A DNA stretch of 64,000 nucleotides from Roseovarius pelagicus (GCF_025639885.1 NZ_CP106738.1:1922001-1986000), one strand, 5' to 3'; shown: positions 1 to 9,934, counted from the first letter of the stretch. The notes: a model not told the origin generated them from the letters alone. A program made the numbers and translations.

Positions 1-351
1 GCAGAGGAACAGACCGCGCGCGAGGCGGTACAAATGGAAGCGCATTGCGACGCGCTGCCCGCAGACATGCTGCCCGATATGGTGGCCATCCAGCGGCTGC
101 GCGACGCGTCTTTGGCGCGGGCCGCGTTGCAGGCATGGCGCGATACCGGCGGGCCAGTGGTGGTGATTACCGGCAATGGTCATGCGCGGCGTGACTGGGG
201 GGCCACGGCGCTGATCGCGCGGGCGGCGCCGACGCTGGGCATCGTGGCGCTGGGTCAGGGCGAGGACGGGGTGCCACCCGACGGCGTGTTTGACCGGGTG
301 ACGGATGCGCCCGCACCCGCGCGCGAGGGTCCCTGCGCCGCGTTCCGGTGA
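1..351 (+). CDS. ChaN-family lipoprotein, C-terminal fragment
   Basis: The reading frame is open from the first base of the window, so the gene begins outside it and only about 116 C-terminal residues are seen. The motif VVVITGNGHARRDWG resembles the conserved C-terminal GNGHAR segment of ChaN/DUF399 haem-binding lipoproteins, which are thought to take part in iron or haem handling at the cell surface. The preceding segment with MPDMV-type Met/Asp residues also fits that family. The signal peptide and lipobox cannot be seen because the start is missing. The family call rests on one motif and is moderately certain. Confidence 0.6.
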   Translation, partial: AEEQTAREAVQMEAHCDALPADMLPDMVAIQRLRDASLARAALQAWRDTGGPVVVITGNGHARRDWGATALIARAAPTLGIVALGQGEDGVPPDGVFDRVTDAPAPAREGPCAAFR

Positions 352-451
352 TCGGCGTGGCTGCTGCGTGGTTGTTGCGGGGCGGCGCGTGCCCTTGTCT
401 CTGACGGGGGGGGCGCATAGTCTCTGATCGGTATCCACAAGGACGTTGCCG

Positions 452-1645
452 ATGCTGGCCTCTAAACACATTCTATTGATTATCGGCGGCGGGATTGCCG
501 CGTTCAAATCGCTGGACCTGATCCGGCGGCTGCGCGAACGCGGTGCGTCGGTGACGCCGGTTCTGACGCGGGCCGGGGCGGAGTTCGTCACGCCATTGTC
601 AGTGTCGGCGCTGGCCGGGCGCAAGGTGTTTCAGGAGTTGTTCGATCTGACGGCAGAGGCCGAGATGGGGCATATCGAGTTGAGCCGCAGTGCCGATCTG
701 ATCGTGGTCGCACCAGCCACGGCAGACCTGATGGCCAAGATGGCGCAGGGGCATGCGGATGATCTGGCCTCGACGTTGTTGTTGGCCACCGACACGCCTG
801 TGCTGATCGCACCGGCGATGAATGTGAGGATGTGGGAACACGCCGCCACGCAGCGCAATTTCGGTGTGTTGCAGGAGGATGGCATCGGGTTCGTCGGGCC
901 GAACGCGGGCGACATGGCCTGCGGCGAGCATGGACCGGGCCGCATGGCGGAGCCGATGGAGATCGTGGCCGCGATCGAGGCGGCGCTGGCGGACGGGCCG
1001 CTGCGCGGCAAACGGGTGCTGGTCACGTCCGGGCCGACGCATGAGCCGATTGATCCGGTGCGCTATATCGCCAACCGGTCGTCCGGTGCGCAGGGGACCG
1101 CGCTGGCCCGTGCGCTGGCGGCCTTGGGGGCCGAGGTGGTGTTCGTCACCGGCCCGGCGGATGTGCCACCGCCCGGCGGGGTGGAGGTGATCGCCGTGCA
1201 GACCGCGCAGGAGATGCTGGAGGCGGTAGAGGCGGCGCTGCCGGTGGATGCGGCGGTCTTTGCCGCGGCAGTTGCAGATTGGCGTATGGCCAGCGCGGCC
1301 GCGTCGAAGATGAAAAAGACCAACGGCGGGTTGCCGGTGCTGGAGTTCGCCGAGAATCCTGACATTCTGGCGACGGTGGCGCAGATGGAGGCCGGGCGCC
1401 CTGCGCTGGTCGTGGGCTTTGCGGCCGAGACCGATGATGTGGTGGAAAACGCCACGGCCAAGCGGGCGCGCAAGGGTTGTGACTGGATCGTGGCGAATGA
1501 CGTGAGCGCCGCGACCGGCATCATGGGCGGGACCGAGAACGCCGTGACCGTGATCGACGCGGAGGGGGCCGAGGCGTGGCCGCGTATGGGCAAGGCGCAG
1601 GTTGCAGCGCGTCTGGCCGAGCGGATCGCAAAGGCGCTGGCGTAG
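452..1645 (+). CDS. coaBC: CoaBC, bifunctional phosphopantothenoylcysteine synthetase/decarboxylase
   Basis: This enzyme makes 4'-phosphopantetheine for coenzyme A: CoaB ligates cysteine to phosphopantothenate and CoaC decarboxylates the product. The N-terminal flavin domain shows GGGIAAFKSLDLIRRL, HIELSR, the PAMNVRMW substrate-clamp motif and the MACGEHGPGRM loop. The C-terminal CoaB domain shows SGPTHEPIDPVRYIANRSSG and a KMKK segment. A start at the ATG at 452 is preferred over the TTG at 446 because AAGGA at 439-443 lies eight bases upstream. The length of 397 residues is normal for the fused enzyme. dut follows after a short gap, a neighbourhood common in alphaproteobacteria. Confidence 0.96.
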   Translation: MLASKHILLIIGGGIAAFKSLDLIRRLRERGASVTPVLTRAGAEFVTPLSVSALAGRKVFQELFDLTAEAEMGHIELSRSADLIVVAPATADLMAKMAQGHADDLASTLLLATDTPVLIAPAMNVRMWEHAATQRNFGVLQEDGIGFVGPNAGDMACGEHGPGRMAEPMEIVAAIEAALADGPLRGKRVLVTSGPTHEPIDPVRYIANRSSGAQGTALARALAALGAEVVFVTGPADVPPPGGVEVIAVQTAQEMLEAVEAALPVDAAVFAAAVADWRMASAAASKMKKTNGGLPVLEFAENPDILATVAQMEAGRPALVVGFAAETDDVVENATAKRARKGCDWIVANDVSAATGIMGGTENAVTVIDAEGAEAWPRMGKAQVAARLAERIAKALA

Positions 1646-1681
1646 GATTTAGGTATTTCTGGAAAGATGAAAGGACAGGGG

Positions 1682-2143
1682 ATGGTGTGCGTATCTGTTG
1701 TCTGGGACGATGGGGCGGACCGGGAAATGGGACTGCCCTTCTATGCCAGTGCCGGGGCGGCGGGGGCTGATCTGCGGGCGAATTTTGCCGCAGGCGCGCG
1801 CGACGGTGTGACGCTGGAGCCCGGTGCGCGGGCTTTGGTGCCCACGGGGCTGCGGCTGGCGATCCCGGAGGGGTACGAGGTGCAGATCCGGCCGCGGTCG
1901 GGTCTGGCGCTGAAACATGGGATCACGTTACCCAACAGCCCCGGCACCATCGACAGCGATTATCGCGGGCCGTTGGGGGTGATCGTGATGAATGCGGGCG
2001 ATGCGGCGTTTCACATAGCGCATGGCGCGCGGATTGCGCAGATGGTGGTGGCCCCGGTGGTTCAGGCGCAGTTCGATTTGGTGGCGGATCTGGATGACAC
2101 TGCGCGCGGGGCGGGTGGCTTTGGCTCGACAGGCGCGGGCTGA
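1682..2143 (+). CDS. dut: dUTP diphosphatase (dUTPase)
   Basis: This enzyme hydrolyses dUTP to dUMP and pyrophosphate, keeping uracil out of DNA and feeding dTMP synthesis. The trimeric dUTPase motifs are in order: [33 protein letters not shown] and the C-terminal glycine-rich arm [10 protein letters not shown]. The ATG at 1682 is chosen because AAGGA at 1671-1675 is spaced six bases before it. An in-frame ATG at 1667 lies upstream of that ribosome site and would add five residues. The stop overlaps the next start in a TGATG arrangement, so the MoeB-like gene is probably translationally coupled. Confidence 0.95.
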   Translation: MVCVSVVWDDGADREMGLPFYASAGAAGADLRANFAAGARDGVTLEPGARALVPTGLRLAIPEGYEVQIRPRSGLALKHGITLPNSPGTIDSDYRGPLGVIVMNAGDAAFHIAHGARIAQMVVAPVVQAQFDLVADLDDTARGAGGFGSTGAG

Positions 2144-3204
2144 TGCTGCTGGTTCTGGGTCTGGCCGCAGCACTTTGGGCGCTGGGTGCGCTGCTGGGCA
2201 CGCCTGCGCGGGTGCGCTGGGGGATGATTGCCTGTCTCTGGATCGGGGTTGTGGTGCTGCATCTGTTGCTGCCCGACGATCATGCACTGCGGTTGGCGAC
2301 AGGCGGCAGCGCCGCGCCGTGGTTGCTGCTGGGCGGTATCGCGGCGTTGGGGCTGGGCTATGGCCGGGTACTGGGCTGGTTGCGGGCGCGGTCCGGGCAG
2401 CGCGCGCCGGTGCCGCAGCAAACCGGCAGTTTTTCGGATGCGGAGCTGGAGCGGTATGCGCGTCATATCGTGCTGCGCGAAGTCGGTGGACCGGGACAGA
2501 AGAAGCTGAAGGCGGCGCGGGTTCTGGTGATCGGGGCCGGCGGGCTGGGATCGCCTGCGATGCTATATCTGGCGGCGGCCGGAGTTGGCACCATCGGTGT
2601 CATTGACGATGACGTTGTGGATGCGTCGAACCTGCAACGGCAGGTGATCCATCCTGATGCAGCGATCGGCCTGCCCAAGGTGCAATCGGCGGCCACGGCC
2701 ATCGCCGCGCAGAACCCGCATGTGACGGTGCGGCCCTATCAGCGGCGGCTGACCGAGGAGATCGCTGCCGATCTGATCGCCGATTACGACATCGTACTGG
2801 AAGGCGTGGACAATTTTGAGACCCGCTATCTGGTCAACCGCGTGGCCGCCGGGCTGGGCAAGCCACTGGTTTCGGGCGCGTTATCGCAATGGGAGGGGCA
2901 GATCAGCGTGTTTGACCCGGCGCAGGGCGCGCCCTGCTACGAATGCGTGTTCGCCAAGGCCCCCGAGGCCCATCTGGCACCGTCCTGTGCCGAGGCGGGT
3001 GTGATGGGGGCGCTGCCCGGTGTGATCGGGGCGATGATGGCCGGTGAAGCGATCAAGCTGATCACCGGAGCCGGGGCGCCGCTGCGGGGCGAGATGCTGA
3101 TTTATGACGCGCTATATGCCGATGCGCGCAAGTTCAAACTGACACCGCGCGACGACTGCCCGGTTTGTGGAAATCGCCGGACCGGCGAGAAGGAGACGAC
3201 ATGA
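2143..3204 (+). CDS. MoeB/ThiF/HesA-family adenylyltransferase with N-terminal membrane segments
   Basis: Residues from about 95 on form a ThiF/MoeB fold: LERYARHIVLREVGGPGQ, the nucleotide loop VIGAGGLGSP, DDDVVDASNLQRQ, and two zinc-binding CxxC pairs (CYEC and CPVC). Such enzymes adenylate the C-terminal Gly-Gly of MoaD or ThiS for molybdopterin or thiamine sulfur transfer. The first 80 or so residues contain about three hydrophobic stretches, so this copy looks membrane-attached, which ordinary MoeB is not. The extension is read from the only start compatible with the TGATG overlap with dut. The end overlaps the M3 peptidase start (ATGA). Which sulfur carrier it serves cannot be told from sequence. 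Confidence 0.88.
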   Translation: MLLVLGLAAALWALGALLGTPARVRWGMIACLWIGVVVLHLLLPDDHALRLATGGSAAPWLLLGGIAALGLGYGRVLGWLRARSGQRAPVPQQTGSFSDAELERYARHIVLREVGGPGQKKLKAARVLVIGAGGLGSPAMLYLAAAGVGTIGVIDDDVVDASNLQRQVIHPDAAIGLPKVQSAATAIAAQNPHVTVRPYQRRLTEEIAADLIADYDIVLEGVDNFETRYLVNRVAAGLGKPLVSGALSQWEGQISVFDPAQGAPCYECVFAKAPEAHLAPSCAEAGVMGALPGVIGAMMAGEAIKLITGAGAPLRGEMLIYDALYADARKFKLTPRDDCPVCGNRRTGEKETT

Positions 3205-5213
3205 CGAACCCGCTGCTGCGTGACTGGACCGGACCCTATGAGTTGGCGCCGTTCGCCGAGATCGAGGATGGTCATTTCGCGCCAGCCTTTGACGCGGCGC
3301 TGAGCGCGGCGCAGGCAGAGATCACGGCGATTGCCGACGCAGACGCGGCGCCGACATTTGCAAACACCATCGAGGCGCTGGAGGCGTCCGGTGCGGCGTT
3401 GGACAAGGTATTGTCGGTGTTTTTCACCCTTGCCGGGGCCGATAGCAATCCGGCGCGGCAGGCGTTGCAACGCGAATTCTCGCCCAAGCTGGCGGCCTAT
3501 TCATCGTGGGTCAGTGGCAACAAAGCGCTCTTTGCGCGGATCGAGACGCTGTGGGAAGCGCGCGAGACGCTGGACCTGACGCCCGAGCAGGCCCGCGTGC
3601 TGATGCTGACCCATCGCGGATTTCGCCGTGCCGGTGCGGCACTGACCGGGGACGCGGACGCGCGGATGCGCGAAGTCATGGCGCGGCTGGCGGAACTGGG
3701 CACGGCGTTTACCCAGAACCTGCTGGCGGATGAGGCCGCGTGGCAGATGGAACTGGGCGAGGATGATCTGGGCGGTTTGCCTGATTTTCTGGTCCGGTCG
3801 GCGCGCGCGGTGGGGGCTGAAAAGGGGCTGGATTGTCCGGTGATCACGCTGTCGCGGTCGCTGATCGTGCCGTTTTTGCAGTTTTCCGACCGACGTGATC
3901 TGCGCCGCCGCGCCTTTGCGGCATGGGCGGCGCGCGGGGCGAATGGCGGTGAGACAGACAATCGTGAAATTGCCGCCGAGACGCTGGCGCTGCGCGCCGA
4001 GCGGGCGGAGCTGTTGGGTTATGACAGTTTTGCCGATTTCAAGCTGGAAACCGAGATGGCCAAGACACCGCAGGCGGTGCGCGATCTGCTGATGCAGGTC
4101 TGGGCCCCTGCCCGCGCGCAGGCGCTGGCCGATGCGGACACGCTGACGCAAATGATGCAGGCGGATGAGGTCAACGGCCCGCTAGAGCCGTGGGACTGGC
4201 GCTATTACGCGGAGAAGCGGCGGCAGGCCGAGCACGATCTGGATGAGAGCGAGGTGAAGCCCTATCTGCAACTGGACCGGATGATCGAGGCGGCGTTCGC
4301 CTGCGCCAACCGTCTGTTCGGGCTGGAATTCCGGGCGCTGGACGTGCCGCTGCATCATGCCGATTGCCGCGCGTGGGAGGTGACACGCGGGGGCGATCAT
4401 GTGGCAGTGTTCATCGGCGATTACTTCGCGCGCGGATCAAAGCGGTCGGGGGCGTGGTGTTCGGCGATGCGCGGGCAGGCCAAATTCCCCGAGGTGCAGG
4501 CGCCCGTGGTGATCAACGTGTGCAACTTTGCCAAGGATGACCCGGCATTGTTGAGCTATGATGACGCGCGCACGTTGTTCCACGAGTTCGGTCATGCGTT
4601 GCACCAGATGCTGTCGGATGTGCGATACGAGAGCGTCAGCGGCACGTCGGTCGCGCGCGATTTCGTCGAGTTGCCCAGCCAGCTATATGAGCATTGGCTG
4701 GAAGTGCCCGAAGTGCTGGCCGAGTTCGCGACCCATGCCGACACTGGTGCGGCAATGCCACAGGCACTGCTGGACAAGGTACTGAAGGCGGCGACATTCG
4801 ACATGGGGTTCCAGACAGTCGAATATCTGGGATCGGCATTGGTCGATCTGGCGTTCCACGAGGGCGCGCCGCCCGCCGATCCGATGGCGCGGCAGGCTGA
4901 CGTTCTGGCCCATATCGGCATGCCCCCTGCGATCACCATGCGCCATGCGACGCCGCAATTCGCGCATGTGTTCGCGGGTGATGGATATTCGGCGGGCTAT
5001 TACAGCTATATGTGGTCCGAAGTGATGGATGCCGATGCCTTTGCCGCGTTCGAGGAGGCTGGGGGACCGTTCGACGCTGAACGCGCGACGGCGCTGGAGC
5101 GGCACATCCTGTCGCGCGGTGGGTCCGCGGATGCCGAGGCGCTCTATCTGGCGTTTCGCGGTCAGATGCCCGGACCTGCGGCGCTGCTGAAGGGGCGCGG
5201 GCTGGCTGCGTAA
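3201..5213 (+). CDS. M3-family zinc metallopeptidase (oligopeptidase A / dipeptidyl carboxypeptidase type)
   Basis: This is a cytoplasmic zinc peptidase that trims short peptides. The catalytic site TLFHEFGHALHQ (HEFGH at residues 461-465) is intact, followed by the downstream zinc-ligand Glu region RDFVELPSQLYEHW. The C-terminal substrate-binding segment GDGYSAGYYSYMWSEVMDAD is typical of M3A peptidases. The 670-residue length fits the family. The start at ATG 3201 is supported by AAGGAGA just upstream and a four-base overlap with the preceding stop; upstream in-frame starts would lie inside the MoeB-like gene. Sequence alone does not separate Dcp from OpdA (prlC). Confidence 0.93.
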   Translation: MTNPLLRDWTGPYELAPFAEIEDGHFAPAFDAALSAAQAEITAIADADAAPTFANTIEALEASGAALDKVLSVFFTLAGADSNPARQALQREFSPKLAAYSSWVSGNKALFARIETLWEARETLDLTPEQARVLMLTHRGFRRAGAALTGDADARMREVMARLAELGTAFTQNLLADEAAWQMELGEDDLGGLPDFLVRSARAVGAEKGLDCPVITLSRSLIVPFLQFSDRRDLRRRAFAAWAARGANGGETDNREIAAETLALRAERAELLGYDSFADFKLETEMAKTPQAVRDLLMQVWAPARAQALADADTLTQMMQADEVNGPLEPWDWRYYAEKRRQAEHDLDESEVKPYLQLDRMIEAAFACANRLFGLEFRALDVPLHHADCRAWEVTRGGDHVAVFIGDYFARGSKRSGAWCSAMRGQAKFPEVQAPVVINVCNFAKDDPALLSYDDARTLFHEFGHALHQMLSDVRYESVSGTSVARDFVELPSQLYEHWLEVPEVLAEFATHADTGAAMPQALLDKVLKAATFDMGFQTVEYLGSALVDLAFHEGAPPADPMARQADVLAHIGMPPAITMRHATPQFAHVFAGDGYSAGYYSYMWSEVMDADAFAAFEEAGGPFDAERATALERHILSRGGSADAEALYLAFRGQMPGPAALLKGRGLAA

Positions 5214-5287
5214 GGCGAAATGCGGGGCGGTTGTTGCAGCAGGCCATTTCTCTGATATGACGCCAACGGAACAACTGGATTTTCACT

Positions 5288-6553
5288 ATGGATCATTTTC
5301 TATACCGCGATGGCGCGCTCTATGCCGAGGACGTGCCGCTGGCCGAGATCGCGGCCAGTGTCGGCACGCCGTTCTACGTCTATTCGACCGCCACGCTGGA
5401 GCGACATTACCGGTTGTTCGACGAGGCGCTGGAGGGGATGGACCATCTGGTGTGCTACGCCATGAAGGCCGCCAGCAATCAGGCGATCCTGAAAACGCTG
5501 GCAGCATTGGGCGCGGGCATGGATGTGGTATCAGGCGGCGAATACCTGCGCGCCAAAGCGGCGGGCGTGCCCGGCGATCGCATCGTGTTCTCTGGTATCG
5601 GCAAGACGACAGACGAGATGCGGCTGGCGCTGGAAGGTGGCATCCGGCAGTTCAACGTCGAGAGCGAGCCAGAGATGATCGCGCTGAACGCTGCGGCGCT
5701 GGATCTGGGCGTGCGTGCGCCGATCACGGTGCGGGTGAACCCCGACGTGGATGCCAAGACCCATGCCAAGATCGCCACCGGCAAATCCGAGAACAAGTTC
5801 GGCATCCCGATTGCCCGCGCCCGCGCGGTCTATGCGCAGGCGGCGGCGCTGCCGGGGCTGGACGTGATCGGGATCGACGTGCATATCGGCAGCCAACTGA
5901 CCGAGTTGGCCCCTTTTGCGCTGGCCTACGCCAAGGTCGCGGAACTGACTGAGACATTGCGCGCCGATGGCCATGACATCCGGCGGCTGGATCTGGGCGG
6001 CGGTCTGGGCATTCCCTATACGCGGTCGAACAGTGCCCCGCCACTGCCGACGGAATACGGTGCGCTGATCCGCGACACGCTGGGCCATCTGGGCTGCGAG
6101 ATCGAGATCGAGCCGGGGCGTCTGGTGGCGGGCAATGCCGGGCTGCTGGTCAGCGAGGTGATCTATGTGAAATCTGGCGAGGGGCGCGATTTTCTGATCC
6201 TTGATGCGGCGATGAATGACCTGATCCGCCCGGCCATGTATGACGCATGGCATGATATTGTCCCGGTGATTGAACCAGAGGCCGGCACCGAACAGCAACC
6301 CTATGACATCGTCGGCCCGGTCTGCGAGAGCGGTGATACCTTCGCCAAGCAGCGCATGATGCCGCCGTTGGTCGCGGGCGATCTGGTGGCGTTCCGCAGT
6401 GCGGGGGCCTACGGCGCTGTCATGTCGAGCGAATACAACACCCGCCCGATGATCCCCGAGGTGCTGGTGCATGAGCATCAATTCGCCGTCATCCGGGCAC
6501 GTCCGACCTTTGACGAAATGATAAATCGCGATACCATCCCCGAATGGCTATAG
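5288..6553 (+). CDS. lysA: Diaminopimelate decarboxylase
   Basis: This PLP enzyme catalyses the last step of lysine synthesis, meso-diaminopimelate to L-lysine. The fold-type III barrel carries the PLP lysine in VCYAMKAASNQAIL, then SGGEYLRA, the HIGSQ motif, GGGLGIPY and EPGRLVAGNAG. The C-terminal domain has the catalytic CESGDTF motif and SAGAYGAVMSSEYN. The length of 421 residues is standard. No strong ribosome site precedes the ATG, but no better start exists in frame. The TIGR02302 membrane protein gene follows within ten bases, an arrangement I associate with Rhodobacteraceae. Confidence 0.97.
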   Translation: MDHFLYRDGALYAEDVPLAEIAASVGTPFYVYSTATLERHYRLFDEALEGMDHLVCYAMKAASNQAILKTLAALGAGMDVVSGGEYLRAKAAGVPGDRIVFSGIGKTTDEMRLALEGGIRQFNVESEPEMIALNAAALDLGVRAPITVRVNPDVDAKTHAKIATGKSENKFGIPIARARAVYAQAAALPGLDVIGIDVHIGSQLTELAPFALAYAKVAELTETLRADGHDIRRLDLGGGLGIPYTRSNSAPPLPTEYGALIRDTLGHLGCEIEIEPGRLVAGNAGLLVSEVIYVKSGEGRDFLILDAAMNDLIRPAMYDAWHDIVPVIEPEAGTEQQPYDIVGPVCESGDTFAKQRMMPPLVAGDLVAFRSAGAYGAVMSSEYNTRPMIPEVLVHEHQFAVIRARPTFDEMINRDTIPEWL

Positions 6554-6560
6554 CGCGCCA

Positions 6561-9188
6561 ATGCGCAAGGCCCTGCCGGAAAGGTGGCCGAACAGATACA
6601 TGGCGGAACGCACCCCCCTCCTGAACGATGCGCTGGCGCGATTGCGCGCGCCGCTCACCCTGACGTGGGCGGGGCTTCTGGCAGAACGTCTGGTACAGGC
6701 GTTTTGGCCGCTCTGGACACTGATTGCGGCGGTGGCGGCGGCGCTGATGCTGGGGTTTCACGACTGGGCGATGGTCGAACTGGTGGGCGCGTCCCTGATC
6801 GGGGCCGCCATTGGCGCAGTGGTCTTTGCGGTGCTGGGCGTCCGGCGCTTTGCCTGGCCACGCCGGGCCGAAGCCGTGACGCGGATGGACAGCGCATTGG
6901 CCGAACGTCCGCTGGCCGCCTTGGGCGACCGACAGGCCATCGGCAGTGGCGATGCCGCATCCGAGGCGCTGTGGCGCGCGCATTTGGCACGAATGGCCAA
7001 GGCAGCCAGTCACGCGCACACCATCGCGCCGGACTTACGCATCTCTGACCGCGACCCGTTTGGCCTGCGTTACATCGCACTGCTGGGTCTGGTGGCCGCA
7101 CTGTGTTTCGGATCGGCCTGGCGGGTCAGTACGATTCCATTGATTGGGCCGGGGCACGCACAACCCGCTGCCGCGGGCCCGACTTGGGAAGGCTGGGTCG
7201 AGCCGCCACGATATACCGGCCTGCCAAGCCTGTATCTGTCGGATCAGAAGGACCGCATCAACGTTCCCGTCGGCAGCCGTATCACCCTGCGCCTCTATGG
7301 TGCGCTGGGTGCGCTCAGCGCCTCTGAAACCGTCTCGGGGCGGACCACGGGTATTGGCAATGCAACGGATCCTGCGCAGGATTTCGACGTCACGCAGAGC
7401 GGGACATTGACCATCGACGGTGCCGGTGGGCGTAGCTGGACAATCACGGCCCTGCCCGATGCGGCGCCCGATGTCACGCTGGTCGATGAGGGCAAACGCA
7501 CGACGTTTGACGGCCAGATGCGTCAGCCGTTTCACGCCCGCGACGATTACGGCGTGACGGGCGGCACCGCGATCTTTCGGTTGGATCCTGACCGGGTGAA
7601 ACGGCGCTACGGTCTGGCCACCGACCCGGAGCCGCGTGAGGCGATCGTGCTGGAACTGCCGATGCCGATCACCGGAGGGCGGGATGATTTTACCGAGGCC
7701 CTGATCGAGAACCTGTCAGAACATGCCTGGGCACATCTGCCGGTGACGCTGGAACTGCAGGTGACGGATGCGCGCGAGCAGATCGGCAGCAGCGCGCCTG
7801 TGCCAATGGCCCTGCCCGCGCGCCGGTTCTTTGACCCGCTCGCGGCGGCGGTGATCGAACAGCGGCAATCGCTGCTGTGGTCGCGCCATAACGCACGCGA
7901 TGTGACCCAGATTCTGCGTGCCGTATCGCACCGGCCTGAGGGCGGGCTGTTTCGCTCTGAAACCGCCTATCTGCGGTTGCGGGTGATCCTGCGTCGGCTA
8001 GAAACGCTGGTGCGCCATGACGCGCTGACACCAGAGGCGCGCGACGAAATCACGGCGGCGATGTGGGAACTGGCCTTGCTGCTGGAGGATGGCGATATCG
8101 GCGACGCGCTGGAACGGATGCGTCAGGCGCAGGAACGCCTCAGCGAAGCGATGAAAAACGGCGCCAGCGAAGAGGACATCGCGCGGCTGATGCAGGAATT
8201 GCGCGATGCCACGCAGGATTACCTGCGCCAGAAATCGCAACAGGCCCAGCGCGAAAATGACGCCGATCAGCCCGATCAGGGCGACCAGAACGCGATGCAG
8301 CTCAGCCAGCAGGACCTGCAGGACATGATGGACCGCATTCAGGAACTGATGAATGAGGGGCGCATGGCCGAGGCGCAGCAAGCGTTGCAGGAATTTCAGG
8401 AAATGATGGAGAACCTGCGCGTGACCGAAGGCCAGCGCGGGCAAGGCGATTCAGAGGGTCAGCAGGCGATGGAGGGGCTGGCCGATACCCTGCGCCAGCA
8501 ACAAGGGCTGTCGGATCAGGCATTCCGCGATCTGCAGGAACAGTTCAATCCCGGCGCGCAGGCCGGCGAAAGCCAGAATAACGAAGGGCGCAACGGCGGC
8601 GAAGGCCGTGGCCAGAGCCACGAGGGTCAGGGCGGTCAGGGCAGCGGTCAGGGTGAGCAGCAAGGTCAGGAGCAAGGCGACGCGCAAACCGGATCAGGCG
8701 CGTTGGCCGACCGGCAAGAGGCGCTGCGCCGCGAGTTGGAACGCCAGCGCGGCAACCTGCCCGGTCAGGGCTCCGAGGGCGGCGATGCGGCGCGCGATGC
8801 GCTTGACCGTGCGGGCCGCGCGATGGACGGTGCCGAGGACGCACTGCGCCAGAATGACCTCGCCGAAGCGATCGATCAGCAATCTGCTGCAATGGACGCG
8901 CTGCGCGAGGGTATGCGCAACCTCGGCGAAGCGATGGCCGAGGCGAACCGCAACAATCAGGGCGGTCAGGGGCAGGCGCGTGGTGCCGATGGTGCACAGC
9001 AATCCGACCCGTTGGGACGCATCGCCGGTCAGGGCGATCAGGCGGGCACGCAGGACAGTCTGTTGCAGGGTGAGGACGTCTATCGTCGCGCCCGCGAGCT
9101 TCTGGACGAAATCCGCCGCCGGTCCGGTCAGGGGGACCGCCCCGAAGTGGAACGCGATTATCTGCAACGCCTGCTCGACCGGTTCTGA
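6561..9188 (+). CDS. TIGR02302/DUF4175-family membrane protein
   Basis: The 875-residue protein has hydrophobic segments near residues 45-95 and again near 175-195, then a large presumably periplasmic region. The C-terminal third (roughly residues 520-800) is a Gln/Gly/Glu-rich low-complexity and heptad-like helical tract with many GQG and QQ steps, ending in the conserved-looking RRARELLDEIRRRSGQ and YLQRLLDRF. This layout matches the TIGR02302 family of alphaproteobacteria, whose function is unknown to me. It sits directly behind lysA, probably in the same transcript. The ATG at 6603 (MAERTPLLNDAL) is an alternative start. Confidence 0.8.
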   Translation: MRKALPERWPNRYMAERTPLLNDALARLRAPLTLTWAGLLAERLVQAFWPLWTLIAAVAAALMLGFHDWAMVELVGASLIGAAIGAVVFAVLGVRRFAWPRRAEAVTRMDSALAERPLAALGDRQAIGSGDAASEALWRAHLARMAKAASHAHTIAPDLRISDRDPFGLRYIALLGLVAALCFGSAWRVSTIPLIGPGHAQPAAAGPTWEGWVEPPRYTGLPSLYLSDQKDRINVPVGSRITLRLYGALGALSASETVSGRTTGIGNATDPAQDFDVTQSGTLTIDGAGGRSWTITALPDAAPDVTLVDEGKRTTFDGQMRQPFHARDDYGVTGGTAIFRLDPDRVKRRYGLATDPEPREAIVLELPMPITGGRDDFTEALIENLSEHAWAHLPVTLELQVTDAREQIGSSAPVPMALPARRFFDPLAAAVIEQRQSLLWSRHNARDVTQILRAVSHRPEGGLFRSETAYLRLRVILRRLETLVRHDALTPEARDEITAAMWELALLLEDGDIGDALERMRQAQERLSEAMKNGASEEDIARLMQELRDATQDYLRQKSQQAQRENDADQPDQGDQNAMQLSQQDLQDMMDRIQELMNEGRMAEAQQALQEFQEMMENLRVTEGQRGQGDSEGQQAMEGLADTLRQQQGLSDQAFRDLQEQFNPGAQAGESQNNEGRNGGEGRGQSHEGQGGQGSGQGEQQGQEQGDAQTGSGALADRQEALRRELERQRGNLPGQGSEGGDAARDALDRAGRAMDGAEDALRQNDLAEAIDQQSAAMDALREGMRNLGEAMAEANRNNQGGQGQARGADGAQQSDPLGRIAGQGDQAGTQDSLLQGEDVYRRARELLDEIRRRSGQGDRPEVERDYLQRLLDRF

Positions 9189-9367
9189 CCGACGCAGCCG
9201 CCGCTCTTCAGTTTTCGCCAAATACTCTCGCCGAAGGCGTCAGGTCTCGATGGTACCGGCACGGGCGCACTCTCGTGTCACACCCGCCCCACGCGGCCCG
9301 ACGCCCGTGCCAAAGGCAGGGGCGAGGAAAACCGGCATGCGCGCAGCGCATTCCATATGGCACCGCA

Positions 9368-9934
9368 TCAGGCGCGCCCGGCGTCGGCGGATAATGTCAG
9401 TGGGCTGATCCCGAGCGAGGTCAGCGCCGCCTCCCATTTGGCGGCATTGGCGGTGCCAAAGACCAGATCAGGCGTGCCGGGACCGATCAGCCATCCGTTT
9501 TGGGCGATCTCTCCCTCCAGTTGCCCCGGCCCCCAGCCAGCATAGCCCAGCGCGATGATTGCCTGTGATGGCCCGCCGCCCCCGGCCAGATCCTCTAGGA
9601 TGTCCAGCGTCGCGGTCATGGCGAATGTCTCGTTCACGTCCAGCGTGGACACCGGCGAGGCATAGCCCGCCTCGTGCAGTACGAAACCGCGCCCATGCTC
9701 TACCGGGCCACCAAAATGCACCGGCATTACGCGGCTTTGCGGGCCGCTGTCGATTGACAGTTGTTCCAGAAGGTCGCTGAGCGACAGGTCCGAGGTCGGT
9801 TTGTTCACGATCAGACCCATCGCGCCCTCAGCCGAATGGGCGCACATGAACACCACCGAATGGCCGAACCGGTCATCCCCCATGCCCGGCATGGCGATGA
9901 GCAGCTGGCCTGTCAGATCCATCTCATGTGTCAC
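9368..9934 (-). CDS. YqgE/AlgH family protein (DUF179)
   Basis: The 188-residue protein shows the family hallmarks: [20 protein letters not shown] near the N-terminus, [12 protein letters not shown], a [13 protein letters not shown] segment, and [19 protein letters not shown]. YqgE proteins are conserved, soluble and of uncertain function, linked to alginate or general regulation in some bacteria. The GTG at 9934 is chosen because a strong AAGGAG lies just upstream and the resulting length is normal; the open frame continues further upstream but without family similarity. It converges on the TIGR02302 gene and is divergent from the DsbD-domain gene. Confidence 0.9.
   Translation of the reverse strand: MTHEMDLTGQLLIAMPGMGDDRFGHSVVFMCAHSAEGAMGLIVNKPTSDLSLSDLLEQLSIDSGPQSRVMPVHFGGPVEHGRGFVLHEAGYASPVSTLDVNETFAMTATLDILEDLAGGGGPSQAIIALGYAGWGPGQLEGEIAQNGWLIGPGTPDLVFGTANAAKWEAALTSLGISPLTLSADAGRA

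Noticed and set aside
8608..9408. An alternative frame within the TIGR02302 gene
   Set aside because: It is a third-codon-position shadow of the Gln/Gly-rich tract and extends past the real stop only into intergenic DNA.
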